This document shows, piece by piece, positions 44,701 to 58,084 of a stretch of DNA of 64,000 nucleotides. Below the pieces are notes generated by a model, which was not told where the DNA came from, did no database searches, and saw nothing but the letters and a program-made list of their open reading frames with translations. The DNA is from Acholoe squamosa (taxonomy: Eukaryota > Annelida > Polychaeta > Phyllodocida > Polynoidae), in assembly GCA_949317995.1 (NCBI GenBank), contig OX439046.1, positions 57,949,774-58,013,773 of the forward strand, given 5' to 3'. Numbering within the stretch: the stretch's first letter is position 1; every line of letters starts with the position of its first letter. The position numbers and the translations under genes are program-made.

Positions 44701-47354
44701 CTTTGTCAGGAAGACTTTTTTCAGTACACTGTTTCACCCACACTATTGCAGACCTGTATCCTGCTAGCATAAGGAGTGCTGTTTGTATATATCCTCTGCC
44801 CTCACTAACAGAGGCCCATGCAAAGTGAAGGCTATTTGAATAGCCACATACTGCATGTCGTCATAGAAAACAGATACTGCATAATTTACTTAGATTTATG
44901 TGTGTCTAACACCTAGATCAAAAACACAATGTCTCAAGTAAGTCTAGCCTCATGCTTATGTTACGCTTAAGTGTGTGACAAAACAATAGCATTTATATTT
45001 GTAAGCATGGTCTTCAGCATGGTCTTCAGCTGAAAATCAATTTTAATCTTCTCTGTATCATCTTCCAAAAATGAAAACTCATCGTTATCTGCTATCATGT
45101 TCAAACTTATCATTATTTCTTTCCTTATAATGAGGGCCTACAAAAGGATTATTACTTTAGTCTCTAGTCTAAGAAAGTAAAACTAGTGCTGAATATAACC
45201 TGGGGTATTCTTATAGTCCTACCTGTAAAAAGAATCGCCACATGATATCTATTTTTGTATGAACATTGGCTGTATAAAAAGCATGCTATGTTAAACTATT
45301 GATTGCATGTTTTAAAGATACAACATTTCTTGGTAACGTCCTTATGTTCACACTTAAGGACTGCTTCCCAAGTCCTTCTCTCACCAGACATAAAATTATT
45401 GGGTAACCTGAGCCTATGCCCTCCTACATCGATGTATTGAACTTGCATAGCTAACAACTCTGCCTTTTTATGACAGCTCCCCTCCACCACCTGCCTCCAC
45501 CTATTCTTTACTTCCCCTGCTTTTTGTCAAGAAGTTCTTATCTGTATGAGTGCCTTTTTTTAGGACAACTCCTGCAGGTCCCTCTATTTGCTCCATTGAG
45601 AGCTGTGTGCCAGGGACAACCATTAGAAAATCCAGAGCAATGCTTTTGGTTTGGTTCTATCTCTTACCTGCCTATATTATATGTTTGTGCATTTGCTTAT
45701 TCCAGTTGATTTTCCTTTTTCTGATTTATTGCAATAAATATTCCATAGTAGCTGGTTACAGCAGGGCATGTTATGTGCCTCATCGTGGAACCCTTATTAT
45801 TTGAAATGGCATAATGATGCAACAACTTTCATTAAAGCTGGCAAACGATTTCGGCATCAACTGCCCATGGACATGGATGGACCATCTGTGGGATTCATCC
45901 CTTTAATTTGTCATTCATTTCTTTTGGAAATATAATTTACCCCTTCTGTAGTCAGGATGGATGGATATACTGCCAATGAATCGATCAATCTTCGACACAG
46001 AATCCATGGATTATGACGGCAAAAGTGATTTGCATTGGTAAAAGGGACTAAGTATGCCGTTTGAAGATCGTGCACAGTACATTATGTACATATTACTCTG
46101 TTTAAACAAAATAGATCTATTTGAAGAGAAATACCAGCTCTCCTTAAAGTTGGTAAAGGAAGGTATTCGACAGTGTCATTTCAAGGCAGGTAAAGGTGCA
46201 GTCAAACAAGTCCTCTTCAAAGTTTGAGCTTTCTACCTGGAGGGTAATAATTATTGGTTACTCTCGGTGATAATTCAGAAAGTTGGGTGAATATTCTTAA
46301 ATTTGAGGTGAAGTGAGTGAATCTTCTGACAAGTTTCGTCAGTAAAGATGTGGTACAATTCTAAAAGAAATACTTGCAAGAATTGAGTCCTGGCAAACAT
46401 TCTAGATCTGTCTGTAAATTTTCTAGAGGGTATAGAAAATAGTGAATTTGACATCCTTGGATACCTAAAAATGAGAATTTGAATCAACTATTTTAAGGTT
46501 TACATGTTTAGCATTGAAGGGAGACTAAATCCTGCCAAGAATTACAATTTTTCCTGTCTTCATGAATTTTCACTTTCTTTGATATTGTGAATTACCATCC
46601 TTGCCTAAAGCCGACTTGTCCTCTATCACACAAATGAGCCATACAACCCTTCATAAAATCTTACAAGTGAGGCTTTGTAGACTATGGGTATACGAGCTCA
46701 AGGTAGAGCCTTATGTATAATATATTATTCATCCTTCTATAAGTCTTTGTATTAGCACAATCAGACTCACACATGCTCCTTACGGCTAGGACAAACAGAG
46801 CTGTTTGTCGGTTTTCTATATGATAACTATGATAATGTGCCTGTATATTGTTGTATAAGATACCAACTGGCTAGAAATTGTAAAAGCTTCATTGTGACAA
46901 GAGATTATTGGCCAATAAACCTGTTTAAAACTCAAAACTGTAATAAGGCCACTTTGACTTTAAGGGTTGTCACATTCAAAGACATGTTGATGTTATTCAA
47001 GAGACAGGAGGCCTCATCTTGCGGTGCACCAGATTAGGCTAACAAGACACTTTCCTTCCTTAAGATGTCGTTAATTTTGGGGAAAACTGCAAGTAAGCCA
47101 AGTGCAGGGATGTGTTTGCTGAGTTTGTAATTTCATGCCATAGTTTAATGAGGTTTAACAGAGCAAATGTGTCATTTTACAATATGCACAATAATGATTC
47201 CCTTAAGAATCGTCGTTATCTGGGCTGCCAGGGGGGTCTAAAAATATTTTGGACCAGCCTAAAAAGTTTTAGGGTACATTTAGTACAGGTGTTGGGGCTT
47301 ACAGTCCATATATGTGGGTAGCTTAAATATCATTTTTAAATCCACAGCATGGGA

Positions 47355-48390
47355 CCAAAGTTGAGGGTCTCTCTAGGGTCCAATCGCTAGTGATTGTACC
47401 ATACATCTAAGCCTTAATAGAGTAAGATGTTGATATTAACAGGCTAAGTTACTCTCATAAAGGTCCATTGTCATATAAGATATTATGGTTAGATATGTTA
47501 AACACTGGTGGCAGTCTCTAGGGGCTCTCTAGGGTCTAGGGTCTCTCTCGGGTCCAATTGTTAGTGATTGTACCATAGCTCTAAGCATTAATGGAGTAAG
47601 ATGCTGATATTAACAGGCCAGGTTACCCACATTTATCTCAAGTTGAATACGAGAGCCCCATAGACTTAACCAAGAAACTCTGTATCACACCCCACAGTGT
47701 GATAACCCTTCCCCGTATCACACTCCCTGGGAAAACATCCAAAACGGTCAAATAACTGATGATAAAATCATTTCTAATGCCAAATAAATCGAATTTTGAA
47801 CATATCTGACTAAATTAACTTGAGATAAATACAAAGGAGCACTTGAATTGGTCAGCACTGAGGGTTATCACACTCGGCTTCGCCTCGTGTGATAACCCTC
47901 AGTGCTGACCAATTCTCGTGCACCTTTGTCTATATATTATACATTGGTGACAGACTATAGGGCCTCTATCAGGTCTAGGGTCTCTCTCGGGTCTAGGGTC
48001 TCTCTAGGGTCCAATTCTGAGTGATTGTACCATAGCTCTAAGCCTTAATGGAGTAGGCAGTTGATACTAACAGGCCAAGATACTTTGATATAAAGGTCAA
48101 TTAACATGTAAGAGATTATAGTTAAATATATTATACACTGGGGCCAGACTAACATTAATGGTGATTAAGGGTCTCTCTAGGGTCTAACACAAAACTACCC
48201 CAACTCTGTCACTCAAACTGGATTGAGTACCCAGGCCAAGATATAGGAGCTAGACTTCCGATTTTTTTTTTCATGCATCTAGGGACATGTTAAGGCTCTG
48301 CATGGTATATCTATTTCATCTCTTTGCTATTAGAATAATAGAACATGGTTGCTATGTTAGGGTCTCTCTAGGGTCTAGTGTACAACTGCC
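47355..48390 (+). repeat. Repeat array of GGGTCTCTCTAGGGTC units
   Basis: The phrase GGGTCTCTCTAGGGTCCAAT, with the block GTGATTGTACCATA...CTAAGC, TTAATGGAGTA and TTAACAGGC, recurs near 47366, 47540, 48000, 48170 and 48360, about 170-190 bases apart once the hairpin insertion at about 47635-47935 is excluded. The shorter GGTCTCTCTAGGGTCTAG phrase also occurs alone. No coding sequence. Confidence 0.8.
47832..47929. repeat. Hairpin element with GC loop (copy E), inserted in a tandem array
   Basis: CAAAGGAGCACTTGAATTGG and onward pairs with the end CCAATTCTCGTGCACCTTTG. Arms are about 45 bases around GGCTTCGCC. A smaller AGTGTGATA / TATCACACT pair lies at 47694-47722. The surrounding about 300 bases interrupt the GGGTCTCTC array, consistent with insertion. 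Confidence 0.88.
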
Positions 48391-49479
48391 CATGTACCTT
48401 CAGTGACTTAGCATAAAAGGTACAGTGGCCACATATTCCTATTTGGTCTTAAAATTTTCCCTGTGCTGTAGGGGAAATACCAAAACCAAAAAAGGAACCT
48501 ATGCCCCAGCATCTTTTATTATTTGCAAGTTGCACTTGAGATTTTTGTGTTTTTGCTCGAGAAAACCCCCATTTGGGGCAGTTTTAGCCCTCTACCTCCC
48601 TAAATATGCCTCGTAGATAGGCACAACCCATATACCCCTTGTAGCTCCATCCAGTCCCGACCAGAATAAATGATAAAGACACATATATTACTTTATTTCA
48701 AGTTTTTGTTGAAGGGAGAACAAGAACAGGCCAGTTAACGACGATTCGTGATTATCAGTCATATGCCCTAACATGTAACAATCTGTCATGAAAGTATAGA
48801 CAAGAACATGCTGTATGCTAAAATCTCATGGACCCCTAACATTTCGATCCCCACTGAAAATTCAGGGTTTTAAGGTTGAAAGTAACTACCCAGAGGTCTC
48901 AATAGGCTATGGTTTCTGCTTGTCAGGTCATGAACCAGTGTACAGTGGAATGGGTTATATAAAAAAACCTTTACTCAGTAAGATAAGAATGGTACTAAAA
49001 ATGTTTCACACTTTGGTGTGTTGGCTTTAGGGTTCTTTCATTTTGGACAAATGACACCTCCTCAGAACCTTCTCATTTCTTCAGTGTTTTGCACTGTCAC
49101 TTTTGAAGTACCTGACATGCTGAAACCCATCCCTATGCCCTTTGGACAAAGTTCAGATATTGTGTTACAGATGTAGCTAAATAAGACAAGCCACCAAGGA
49201 AATAGCCTGGACACTCATTGTATTTTTCCTCTTGAACTACAACACTAAGACCTACTTCAAGCAAGAACATTCCATTGGATTAAAAGTGTGTATATTGTAG
49301 ACTGAACTATGATAAGTAAGAGTGATGTCAGGAATTAGGAATGAGTATGCTGGTATTGAATCTACTTTGAACAATCTTTAAACAGAATGCCATCGCTGAA
49401 TTCTTCTTGATATCATTTCAGTGAAATAAATGTAGAACATCTGTTGTACCAAGCTCAATTTGCTGAAGGGGATATCAGG

Positions 49480-49590
49480 CACGGGATCATGGTGTAATGG
49501 TTAGCAGGTTGAATTGGCATGCCAGACATCCTGATTCAATTCCCAGCTATTAGATATTTTTCACCGCCCTCTACACTGGTGGGATAACCA
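49480..49590 (+). repeat. tRNA-derived SINE (copy 2, best tRNA-like head)
   Basis: GGGATCATGGTGTAATGGTT continuing AGCA gives an A box, and CTGATTCAATTCCCAGC a B box at tRNA distance. The body ATATTTTTCACCGCCCTCTA follows. The cloverleaf is incomplete, so it is a SINE rather than a tRNA gene. Confidence 0.65.
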
Positions 49591-49959
49591 ACTGGTCCTT
49601 TCAGAAATGTTTGGGGATCGCGTAACTCAGTGCCTGGCCAGTATGATACAGATATGCTTTAAACTGCTAGTACTGGGGGCCTTGGAAACAGGAATGCCTC
49701 TAGGGGATCCTCGGAACAGGAAATCCTGTTAAGCTGAATGGTTCAACCTGGTTGGTTGAAGCTGTTTCGATAGAATGTAGGAGACAGATCTATCTATACC
49801 CCCTCCTCAAAGGGCAGGTTGTTGGGTAAAATCTGTCCCATAGTGTGTATCATACCGATCCAGGTTAGATGGGAGGTGGATCATTTCATTATATTATATG
49901 GACAGATTTTGAGAACATGAATTCATGTGGGGACCACCTGTTGAAAAACTGTGGAATGA

Positions 49960-50080
49960 CCCAGGTGGATACATTGCTTACCATAGCATTTTGGATGTGC
50001 AAGCCAAAGATCTGGGTTCAAATCCTGGTTATTCTAGATATTTTCACCGACCTCTATAATAGCATCACTCTCAGAATAAA
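49960..50080 (+). repeat. tRNA-derived SINE (copy 3)
   Basis: B box GGGTTCAAATCCTGG, then TCTAGATATTTTCACCGACC and CTCTATAATAGCATCACTC, the same body as the other copies. The A box is degraded. Confidence 0.55.
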
Positions 50081-51879
50081 ATTGTTTCTTAAATATGTGC
50101 AACCTTTGAAAGATTGTCAAAGTAGATACTCCAAGCTCATGTTAATTGAAACACAGTTACACTGCATTACCTCAGGATCAAAAATAGAATTTCTGAGTTG
50201 TTCACTCGACTCACCAAACACATGATATAGGTTGAAAACAAAGGGAAGACATGTGAAGTATAGGTAAGACTTTGTATAACAGCAACATAGCCTGGTAGAT
50301 GCATGGTATGCATTTAGCCAAGGAAAAGGGCATAAGGTGTGATGGGTTCCACATCCATTCTTGTCTAGAAAGGCATAAGGCATAACACATGTCTTGTCTA
50401 TGGGGGTAGCGGTCTATATATGAACAACTCCTACACATGTCTGTCTTTTTACTATGCCTCATTTGCTTTGGGGCAATAAGGCAAAAAAGGGAGCATCTTT
50501 AATACCCTACCCTACTCACAGATGAGGTTCTCGAATCAATAATAGGAAATGTTGAGGTAAAAATAATTTATAGGGACAGTTATCTTAATTGCTTCAATGG
50601 GTCACTTTACTGCCCTCATAAATAGCGCATTGAAATATTTCTGAAATTTATCTGGCAGTCTGCCTGATCAGTGTATGTCTCTCATTAAGCCCTGAACAGA
50701 ACTTGGAACAATTACTTTAGAGGAGGTTCGCACAACTTATCATACATTCGTTTTCCTTTTACTGTAGTAAGAATTAATGGATCAAATCTCAGTCTCTATA
50801 CGTGAAAAAGCATATTTAGAAGAGGTTCATAAGAGGTAGTATATATGATACAGTAACATCATATCACCTACTTGAATTTCCCAATATGTGCATTGATATA
50901 AATGTATAATTGGACTGAATCTGGGTTAAAAATTATTATCTTGACTATCTTGCAACTTTCAAAGGGGATGAGGGTGACATATACCTCTCACCTCTGGTGG
51001 GTATTTCCCAACATGGCACAACTACACCCAGTTGTACTGGCATTAGAATAAGGGATCCCACTAAAGTTTGAAGAGGGTCCAGTCCTACCATCATGAGAAA
51101 TGCCTTACTGAAAAACCCAAAAATGTCAAGCTAAAAAGGTTAAGAATGGCCAGAAATCCCCTTGCCAATTACCTATTTCTATGAGTTGCTGTCGAAGCAA
51201 TTGATTAAAGGTAATTATCTCTAAAATCACTTAATTCCAAAGGAGGAATGTCAATTCCACAGGAGCCGAGTTTTTGGCATTAAATGCATTGCAGTTTTAG
51301 AACACTAAAAAAGACGGGCAGTTATGGAAGGTTTTTTAAACCCAGATGTCCTCTGATTAGTGCAGTCATCATGTGAAATGGCTTGGCACATTCGGCAGAA
51401 ATCATGAAATTTGGGTTACAGGTTTTTTTTTTGGTGTGCTGAATCCAAATCTAAGTGGGTACATCAATGTTGATGAACGTTTCTACTTGTAATATGACAT
51501 GGAAAATTTAAATTATAAAATCCTATTTAATCTCTGTAAATACATATGAATTATATTGCAATGATTTCTAAGTGGATAAATATTGTAGGCCAAAAATATC
51601 ATGGAAAGTCTAGATAAGTAGTCAGTGACTTTGATTTGCATAAAATCTAATTAATTTGCATATCATAATCAGGTCAGAACAAATCAATAATTCTAGCAGT
51701 CTCAAGTATCATGCTCATACATAGTTTATTGACCTGAGGTTTTAAGAAGTGTTTTTAATTATTTACATTGTCCCTAATTAACATTATTATTGACATATTG
51801 TTTTCTTAAAGAAGCCATTGAGGGAAGTGTTTCATATGGTCCATGTTGTGTGGAAAACAGGAGGAGGAGAATAGGACAC

Positions 51880-52345
51880 ATCGGCCGGTAATGGGCTGGA
51901 TAGGCCAGGAATATATGCTAGATAGGCCGGGAATGAGCTAGATAGGCCGGATATGACCTAGACAGGCTTGGAAGGAGATAGATAGGCCAGGAATGAGCTA
52001 GAGAGGCTGAAAATGACCTAGATGGGCGAGAAATGAGCTGGATAGGCCAAGAAATGAGTTAGTAAGGCCAGGAATGAGCTAGATAGGCCTGGAATGAGCT
52101 TATTAAGTGGACAGGAAATGAGCTGGATAGGCCAGGAAATGAGTTAGATAGACAGGGAACGAGCTAGATGGGACTGACATGAGAAAGATAGGCCTGGAAT
52201 GAGCTAGATGGATAGGGTATGAGCTGGATAGGCCAGGAAGGAGCTGTGATGCCCTGCTGCTAGATAGGAATGAACTGTCTCCCATACCCACTGTGGGAAT
52301 GAGTTAGATAGGCCTAGAATAAGCTAGATATGCCAGGAATGTGAT
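51880..52345 (+). repeat. 21-22-bp minisatellite, about 20 units
   Basis: The consensus unit is close to GATAGGCCAGGAATGAGCTA. Units vary by substitutions and small indels; the array is interrupted near 52245-52295. Confidence 0.92.
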
Positions 52346-52867
52346 ATGTGAGGATTTCACACTATAGAAAGGCATTGACATGCCCACATTATGACTCCAG
52401 GAGGCTGTTTCACTACATAGCTTATTGTATAACCACAGACAGCCCTTACATACAACTCATATGTGGAACGTTATACTTATAAGATTTTGGTTCCAAAACA
52501 CAATAAACACTATTTTGAAAAAAGAGGCAAACTTCAGATTGGAGATGAATGTAATAAAAAAAAATTAAATGTATATTTTTCGGCTCTCTAGAGTCTGTTT
52601 AGTAAAGATTTTAGGCTACCAGTCTGAATTACAAAAATGCACAGAAATCAGTTTACATCCCAGAAAACCCCCTGAGTTTTCCTTTAATGACGTCACACAT
52701 ACGGGGGTTTATGTGACCCATGTGGAGATTATCTAAGAAAGTGTCACATTTTGGTTAAAGGATGCAGGGATTAAATGGGTTGGGTATGGTAAAGGATCAG
52801 TTGGGGGAGGAGGGTAAGTTCACTGAGACGAGAGTGCCTCACATCTGAGTAAATTCTGTTAGGGCTG

Positions 52868-53195
52868 GTTCAGGAAACGACATGAAGACAACAAAAAGGG
52901 TCATGTAGAGGACAGGGGATGACATGGAGAAGTTTTACAGGGACATGCACAAGTCAGGGACTGACATAATGATGATGCACAGGGAGATGCAGAGACCATG
53001 GTATAATATGGAGATGACGCAGATACACACCCTAGGAAATGACATGGAAATATCATACACAGACATGCAGAGGCAAAGAAATGACATGGGCAGGTCGAAC
53101 AGGGACATGCAGAGGCCAGGGAATGAAATGGAGAGGTTGTACAGGGATATGCAATGGCCAGGGAATGGTATGGGGAGGCGCATGGTCAGTTGCAC
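52868..53195 (+). repeat. 51-bp minisatellite, about 6 units
   Basis: Units contain AGGGACATGCAGAGGCCAGG and GAATGACATGGA. Because 51 is divisible by three, the array reads openly on both strands (a 17-residue repeat such as MERLYRDMQRPGND on +). No start context, domain or splice signal supports coding. Confidence 0.88.
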
Positions 53196-53539
53196 TGAGT
53201 TGGGGTCACACAGGGCTCACTAAGAGGTAAAAATTAAACTACTTGGATTGTTTTGAAATTGTGTGTCCAGAATAATGGCGCACTGAGGCACCTACCCTGA
53301 AAATTGGGAACACTAATATCAAAAATTGCCAATTTTAGAGTCAATTCCATTATTTAGCATCAGTTCCTATAGGATTCTGGTCCAAATAGGCTCATTTTTG
53401 GGGAGTTAATTTTTCCACCATCAAGTGAACAGATTCATATCATATCATTTTTGCATGATGCTGTGCATTGTCCTTTTATAATAACAATCTTTCATAACAA
53501 CAAAACTTCTTAATTCAGGATATTTCAGGCATAATACAT

Positions 53540-53925
53540 ATTGTGGCACATATGGTTCCATGTGGCATGTATGGTTCCTGACATGGAAAAACTGTCATAG
53601 ATTTCCATTGAGTTGTATAATGGGACTGTAATATTTACATGTAGATAGGTGCATAAGTGGTTAGTGTTTATGACAATGCATCTCTAGAAAATCCCATAAC
53701 TATGCACTGGAGGAATCACCTCATGTGGCATGTATGGTTACTCTAAAACTACACAAAATCACATTGCAATTTCAAATATGGCATAATGTTAATGAATCTA
53801 AATTTATTTACCTAATGACTGATAGTTGACACCTAAGGCTTTCTAATTATATTTTTGCATTGATAAATATGATTTATTTCTCCCCACTATCATGTATTAA
53901 AGAATGAGGCATGTATGGTTCCACT
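53540..53925 (+). repeat. Cluster of GGCATGTATGGTTC motifs
   Basis: GGCACATATGGTTCC near 53546, and GGCATGTATGGTT(C/A)C near 53563, 53725 and 53908. Four copies in unrelated surroundings. Confidence 0.6.
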
Positions 53926-56900
53926 TTACCTACACCACAAGGTTTTTAGCAATAACTCCAGCCAGATAAGGGGAATACTTCTTGAATTGATTATATATAA
54001 TGCTAGATATTGGGGGCTATTGGAAATATAAAAAGATTATATATGAACAAGAAAACCCCTGTATCCTCACATTTTCAACATATACATAGTAGTTACTGAC
54101 CCCCCTGTATCTAAAGGAATATATATGGCCCTTGTGTGGGATTTTCCATTTCCATATCTTGAATAGAAAAGGGTAAAGGTCTGCATCCACATGTGGAGGT
54201 CAGCATCCATGAGTTTCAAATCCAGGAATTTGAACAGAAACAGAAAAAGGTCCATATGTGACATATGGGTACTGCATGTAACATACAGCCCCCATCATGT
54301 AAGATACAGCCCCCATATATACTATGTGGTGAAACACCCTCCAGGTGCACCATATATAGCTCTGGCATGAGCTACGGGTGTGGCTTATATTTGGGTTGCA
54401 CCTTATATGTGAGATATTACAGTAGTTTCTGATACATCATGTAGAGACTTCTATCCATACTGCCAGGACCATTTGTTCCAATTTTGGATACAGGTCTAAG
54501 CTTATATACTATACTGTATAAATACTTAGGCCATTTCCATATGCAAATTAGGCTATTTCCATTGATGTTGTGATTGAAATGCCACATAATATACTTCCTC
54601 TAGCTAGTTATACTTGTAATAAATGATTACCCATGGTCAGCTATGCAAATTAAACCATTAGATCAAAGATAAGGGATTGTTTTAAAAATATTCATTATTT
54701 TCACACAACCTATAGATATTCAACATCAATTTTAGAGAGGAAACTTTCTTCAAAATGAATGTATCCATTTAGATATGAGTTAAGTTTTGTCTAAAGACCC
54801 TGCATGCAAACTTTTATGATTTCCTCCACATGTGCCAAAACCCCCTGGAATTTGTTACATAATGACTGCACTAGATCCAATTGCAATCTAATAAAAGGTG
54901 TCTACTTGGTGGACCATAGATATCAAAGAAGACAAAGGTACACCTAGGACAAGGGGTGATATATCTGTACAGCTTGCTGACAGATTGGGACTGATACACT
55001 TTTGAATGTTCTACATCTTGTTTGAACATAAACTATTCCACTCAATCTTATACAATTCATCATTGTCTGCTGTTATGTTCAGTCTTATCATTTTCTCTTT
55101 CCTTAATGAAGGCCTACAATGATATTATTACTTTTAGTCCCCAGTTCAAGAAAGATTAATCAATACTGAATATAACCTTGGGTTATCCTCATAGTCATAT
55201 CTGTAAAATAATCTCCACGTTGTGATATGATATTTATTTTTGTGTAAATATTTGTTGTATAAGAAAGAAAAGTGCAAATCACCTTCCTCTAATGTAGTAA
55301 TGGAGCACACTATTTCCAACTATTGATTACAATGTTTAAAAGATACATCGTTTCATGGTAACTTCCAAATATTTCCACCTAGGGACTGCTTCCCAAGTCC
55401 TTCTCTCACCAAACATATTGGGTAACCTGAGTCTATGCCCTCCCACATTGATGTATTGAGCTTGCATAGCTAACAACGCTGCCTTTCTATGACAGCTCCC
55501 TTCACCACCTGCTTTTTTTTTGTAAAGTTCTTTTTATCCGTACCAGAGGAGCCCTTCTTTTGTTAGCACCCAATGCAGGTCCCTCTATTTGCTCCACTGA
55601 GAGCTGTGCGGTTTGCCTCCAGAGAGAACCATCAGGAATTTGCTGATTTAGTTGTGATAAATGTTTCATAGTTTCTGGACCTTCTTCAAATGAAGAAGGA
55701 AGACATTAATGGTAGGAATAAGGACTGCTCCAATGGTGTTGTTTTGTAATGTTATGTAGTATGATAATAATCAGTGTGTTTCACAAAGCATACAGGGCAA
55801 ACAATTTTCATCAGATCTGTTTACTTAAACCTGAAAGGACAGGAATTCAATTCTGTTGGAGGTGCTATTCCCAAATGGGAACTGACTACCCCCAAGCAAT
55901 GACTTCTCCCCTGTTTTGCAGCAAGGTAATAGGTTATAGAATGGATTCTTAAGTTTTCATGAATTGGGGAATGCTTTCCAGTATGACTCACATTAAGAGG
56001 ATTGATTCTAAATGTAAGGTAAGAAGTTTGTTCTGTGCAGCAGAACAGCCAGGAACTGGAAGGTGAGTTACGTCAGTGAGAATCCGGTTCCGATTCTTTT
56101 CGCAATAGCCTCCTGGTTGACTATAAAGGTAATGAACTGGCATACATTTCTAGGAAGACACAATTACTCAGCCTAGGATTGCTTCTATTACCTATTCACA
56201 CAATAGTTTCAGACAGATGGATGTAGCCTCATGGATATAGGGGAGATTAACCTAAAGATGACCTTTCCTGTGCAGGCATTCAATGAGGGATTTGTAGTGG
56301 GTAATATCTCTGAGAGTTTTAGTTCCTCAGACTTCCAAAAGGCACTGAAGGAAAGATAATTGTTTAATCTTTTTCACCTGCTATATCTTGAAAATCCATG
56401 TGTGACATGTACTGGGAGAAGGGGTGTTAGAACCCCCTGCACTAAGCCACATTTTCGGAGATCTTGTCACATGTGTATAATATATATCTAGTTTATCACC
56501 CTTACTAAGAACATTCCATTTAGTTAATTTTCACCTTGAGATGACCACTTTGCACCTTGAGACGACCACTTGATACACAGCCTTTGAATGGAGCCATTTT
56601 CATTAAGCCAAAATTTAAAAAAAAATAAGTGTCTTACATAAATATACAATATTATGTTACTGTTGATGGTACTGTATTGTAATGAAAATGTATGTTTTGC
56701 AGCAGCTAAATTGGAAGGGATATTTCAGTAAAGATTATGTTCATAGTAGTTGCCATTCCCATCCAATTAGAGGTAATAATCTTAGCCCTGCATTAAAAAG
56801 GCTTTGTTTCATGATTATCTATCAATATCCACCACAGTAACATTTTGCTTGACTTAGCATTTATGTTCTTGATGTCATATGGTTCCTTTGCATACTACTC

Positions 56901-58071
56901 ATAATAGGAAAACAGTAAAGTTTGAAACCCACGCATGGAGATATCATCTAGAGAATGCAATGTCCCAAGATATTATAGATATGAATCTATGTCTAGAATC
57001 AATATTTGGTACATGTGAGCAATCTCAATGTTCAGAATCTGCAACCAAAGTTCAAGATTTCTCAAGAAATGGCCAGTTGGCCATAATAAAAACCAGTCAA
57101 ACATGGGTACTTTGGTGTATTGTTATACAATGATAACTACTCAACATATCATAGGTGGCCAGTCTATGGGATACTATAACACCTCCATTTCAGGAATATT
57201 AGAGGTACAGCCCCATACAGTAGATGTGAAAGGGAGAAAAACAAGGTTGCAGGTGGTCAACTCAAGGTATTTGGTCGTCTTTAGGTTAACCTACCCTAGT
57301 GTACAAATATATCATGTACTGATGGCTATGTTTTTGAGTCATGAACTTACAATCATACTTGCTAATATGGCGCCCCTGGCCTTGCCCGTGCAGTGGCTCT
57401 TTTAGTATGACTAGTTCTCTGTATAATGCATTAAATAGCTTTTAGGATGTAATAAGGGGTTAAAGGTGACATTTACTGGAGGGCATTTCACAATATGGCA
57501 CATCTGCACACAGCCACTATACACATTTTTAAACCTTCAAAACTCAAGTACATGATTGTATAGGTAATGCCCTATGACTGATCTGTATGATTAGCACTTA
57601 CAATAAGTTACATAGGATTTAGTAGGGCAGTCGTGCCAGTAGTTTCCAATAGATGCACGGCTGTATTGACATTAGAGTAAGGGATGCCACAACGATTTGA
57701 GGTGTGGCATCATAGTATTTTGAGAAATGCCCCATCCCCAGTGTCCATTTGATCCAACTGGACATGCAAAAGCTAATCACTTCCTGCCACACCTGTCTTA
57801 TCTTATGATGAATAATGTGTAGACATGTGTCCACTTTTATCGGGAAGGACTAGAGATTGAGCAGCTTCAATGCAGGAAAGAACCCCATGTGGCAAAGCGG
57901 AATACAATCTTGTGAAGAAACAGTCAGTTTGAGGTAATTCTTGTGAGCCTCTCCTTATATTCCTGCATTCTTAGTCAATTCATATCACATAAAATGAACA
58001 CATTCTCACAGGTGTGAAACTACTGGGTGAACATGTTAAAGGAGTACACAGAATTTCTCACTTCCTTTCAG

Positions 58072-58084
58072 ACTAGGTCATCAG
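58072..58084 (+). other. Possible 13-base micro-exon (unit 3)
   Basis: CACTTCCTTTCAG, then ACTAGGTCATCAG, then GTAAGTACC. Counterpart of 34458-34470. Confidence 0.25.

Larger units (their letters stand above)
36500..46000. repeat. Long diverged repeat unit 2 (partly rearranged)
   Basis: Shares the blocks listed for unit 1, but the order is disturbed between about 40.6 and 45.9 kb: pieces matching 30.5, 32.25, 33.4, 30.9 and 31.55 kb follow one another, then 32.1 kb again at 45300-45730. A piece matching 37750-37850 recurs at 45770-45890. No gene is recognised. Confidence 0.55.

Noticed and set aside
49480-49560. Functional tRNA gene
   Set aside because: A and B boxes are present but the acceptor and anticodon stems do not pair properly, and the downstream body is shared with other SINE copies.
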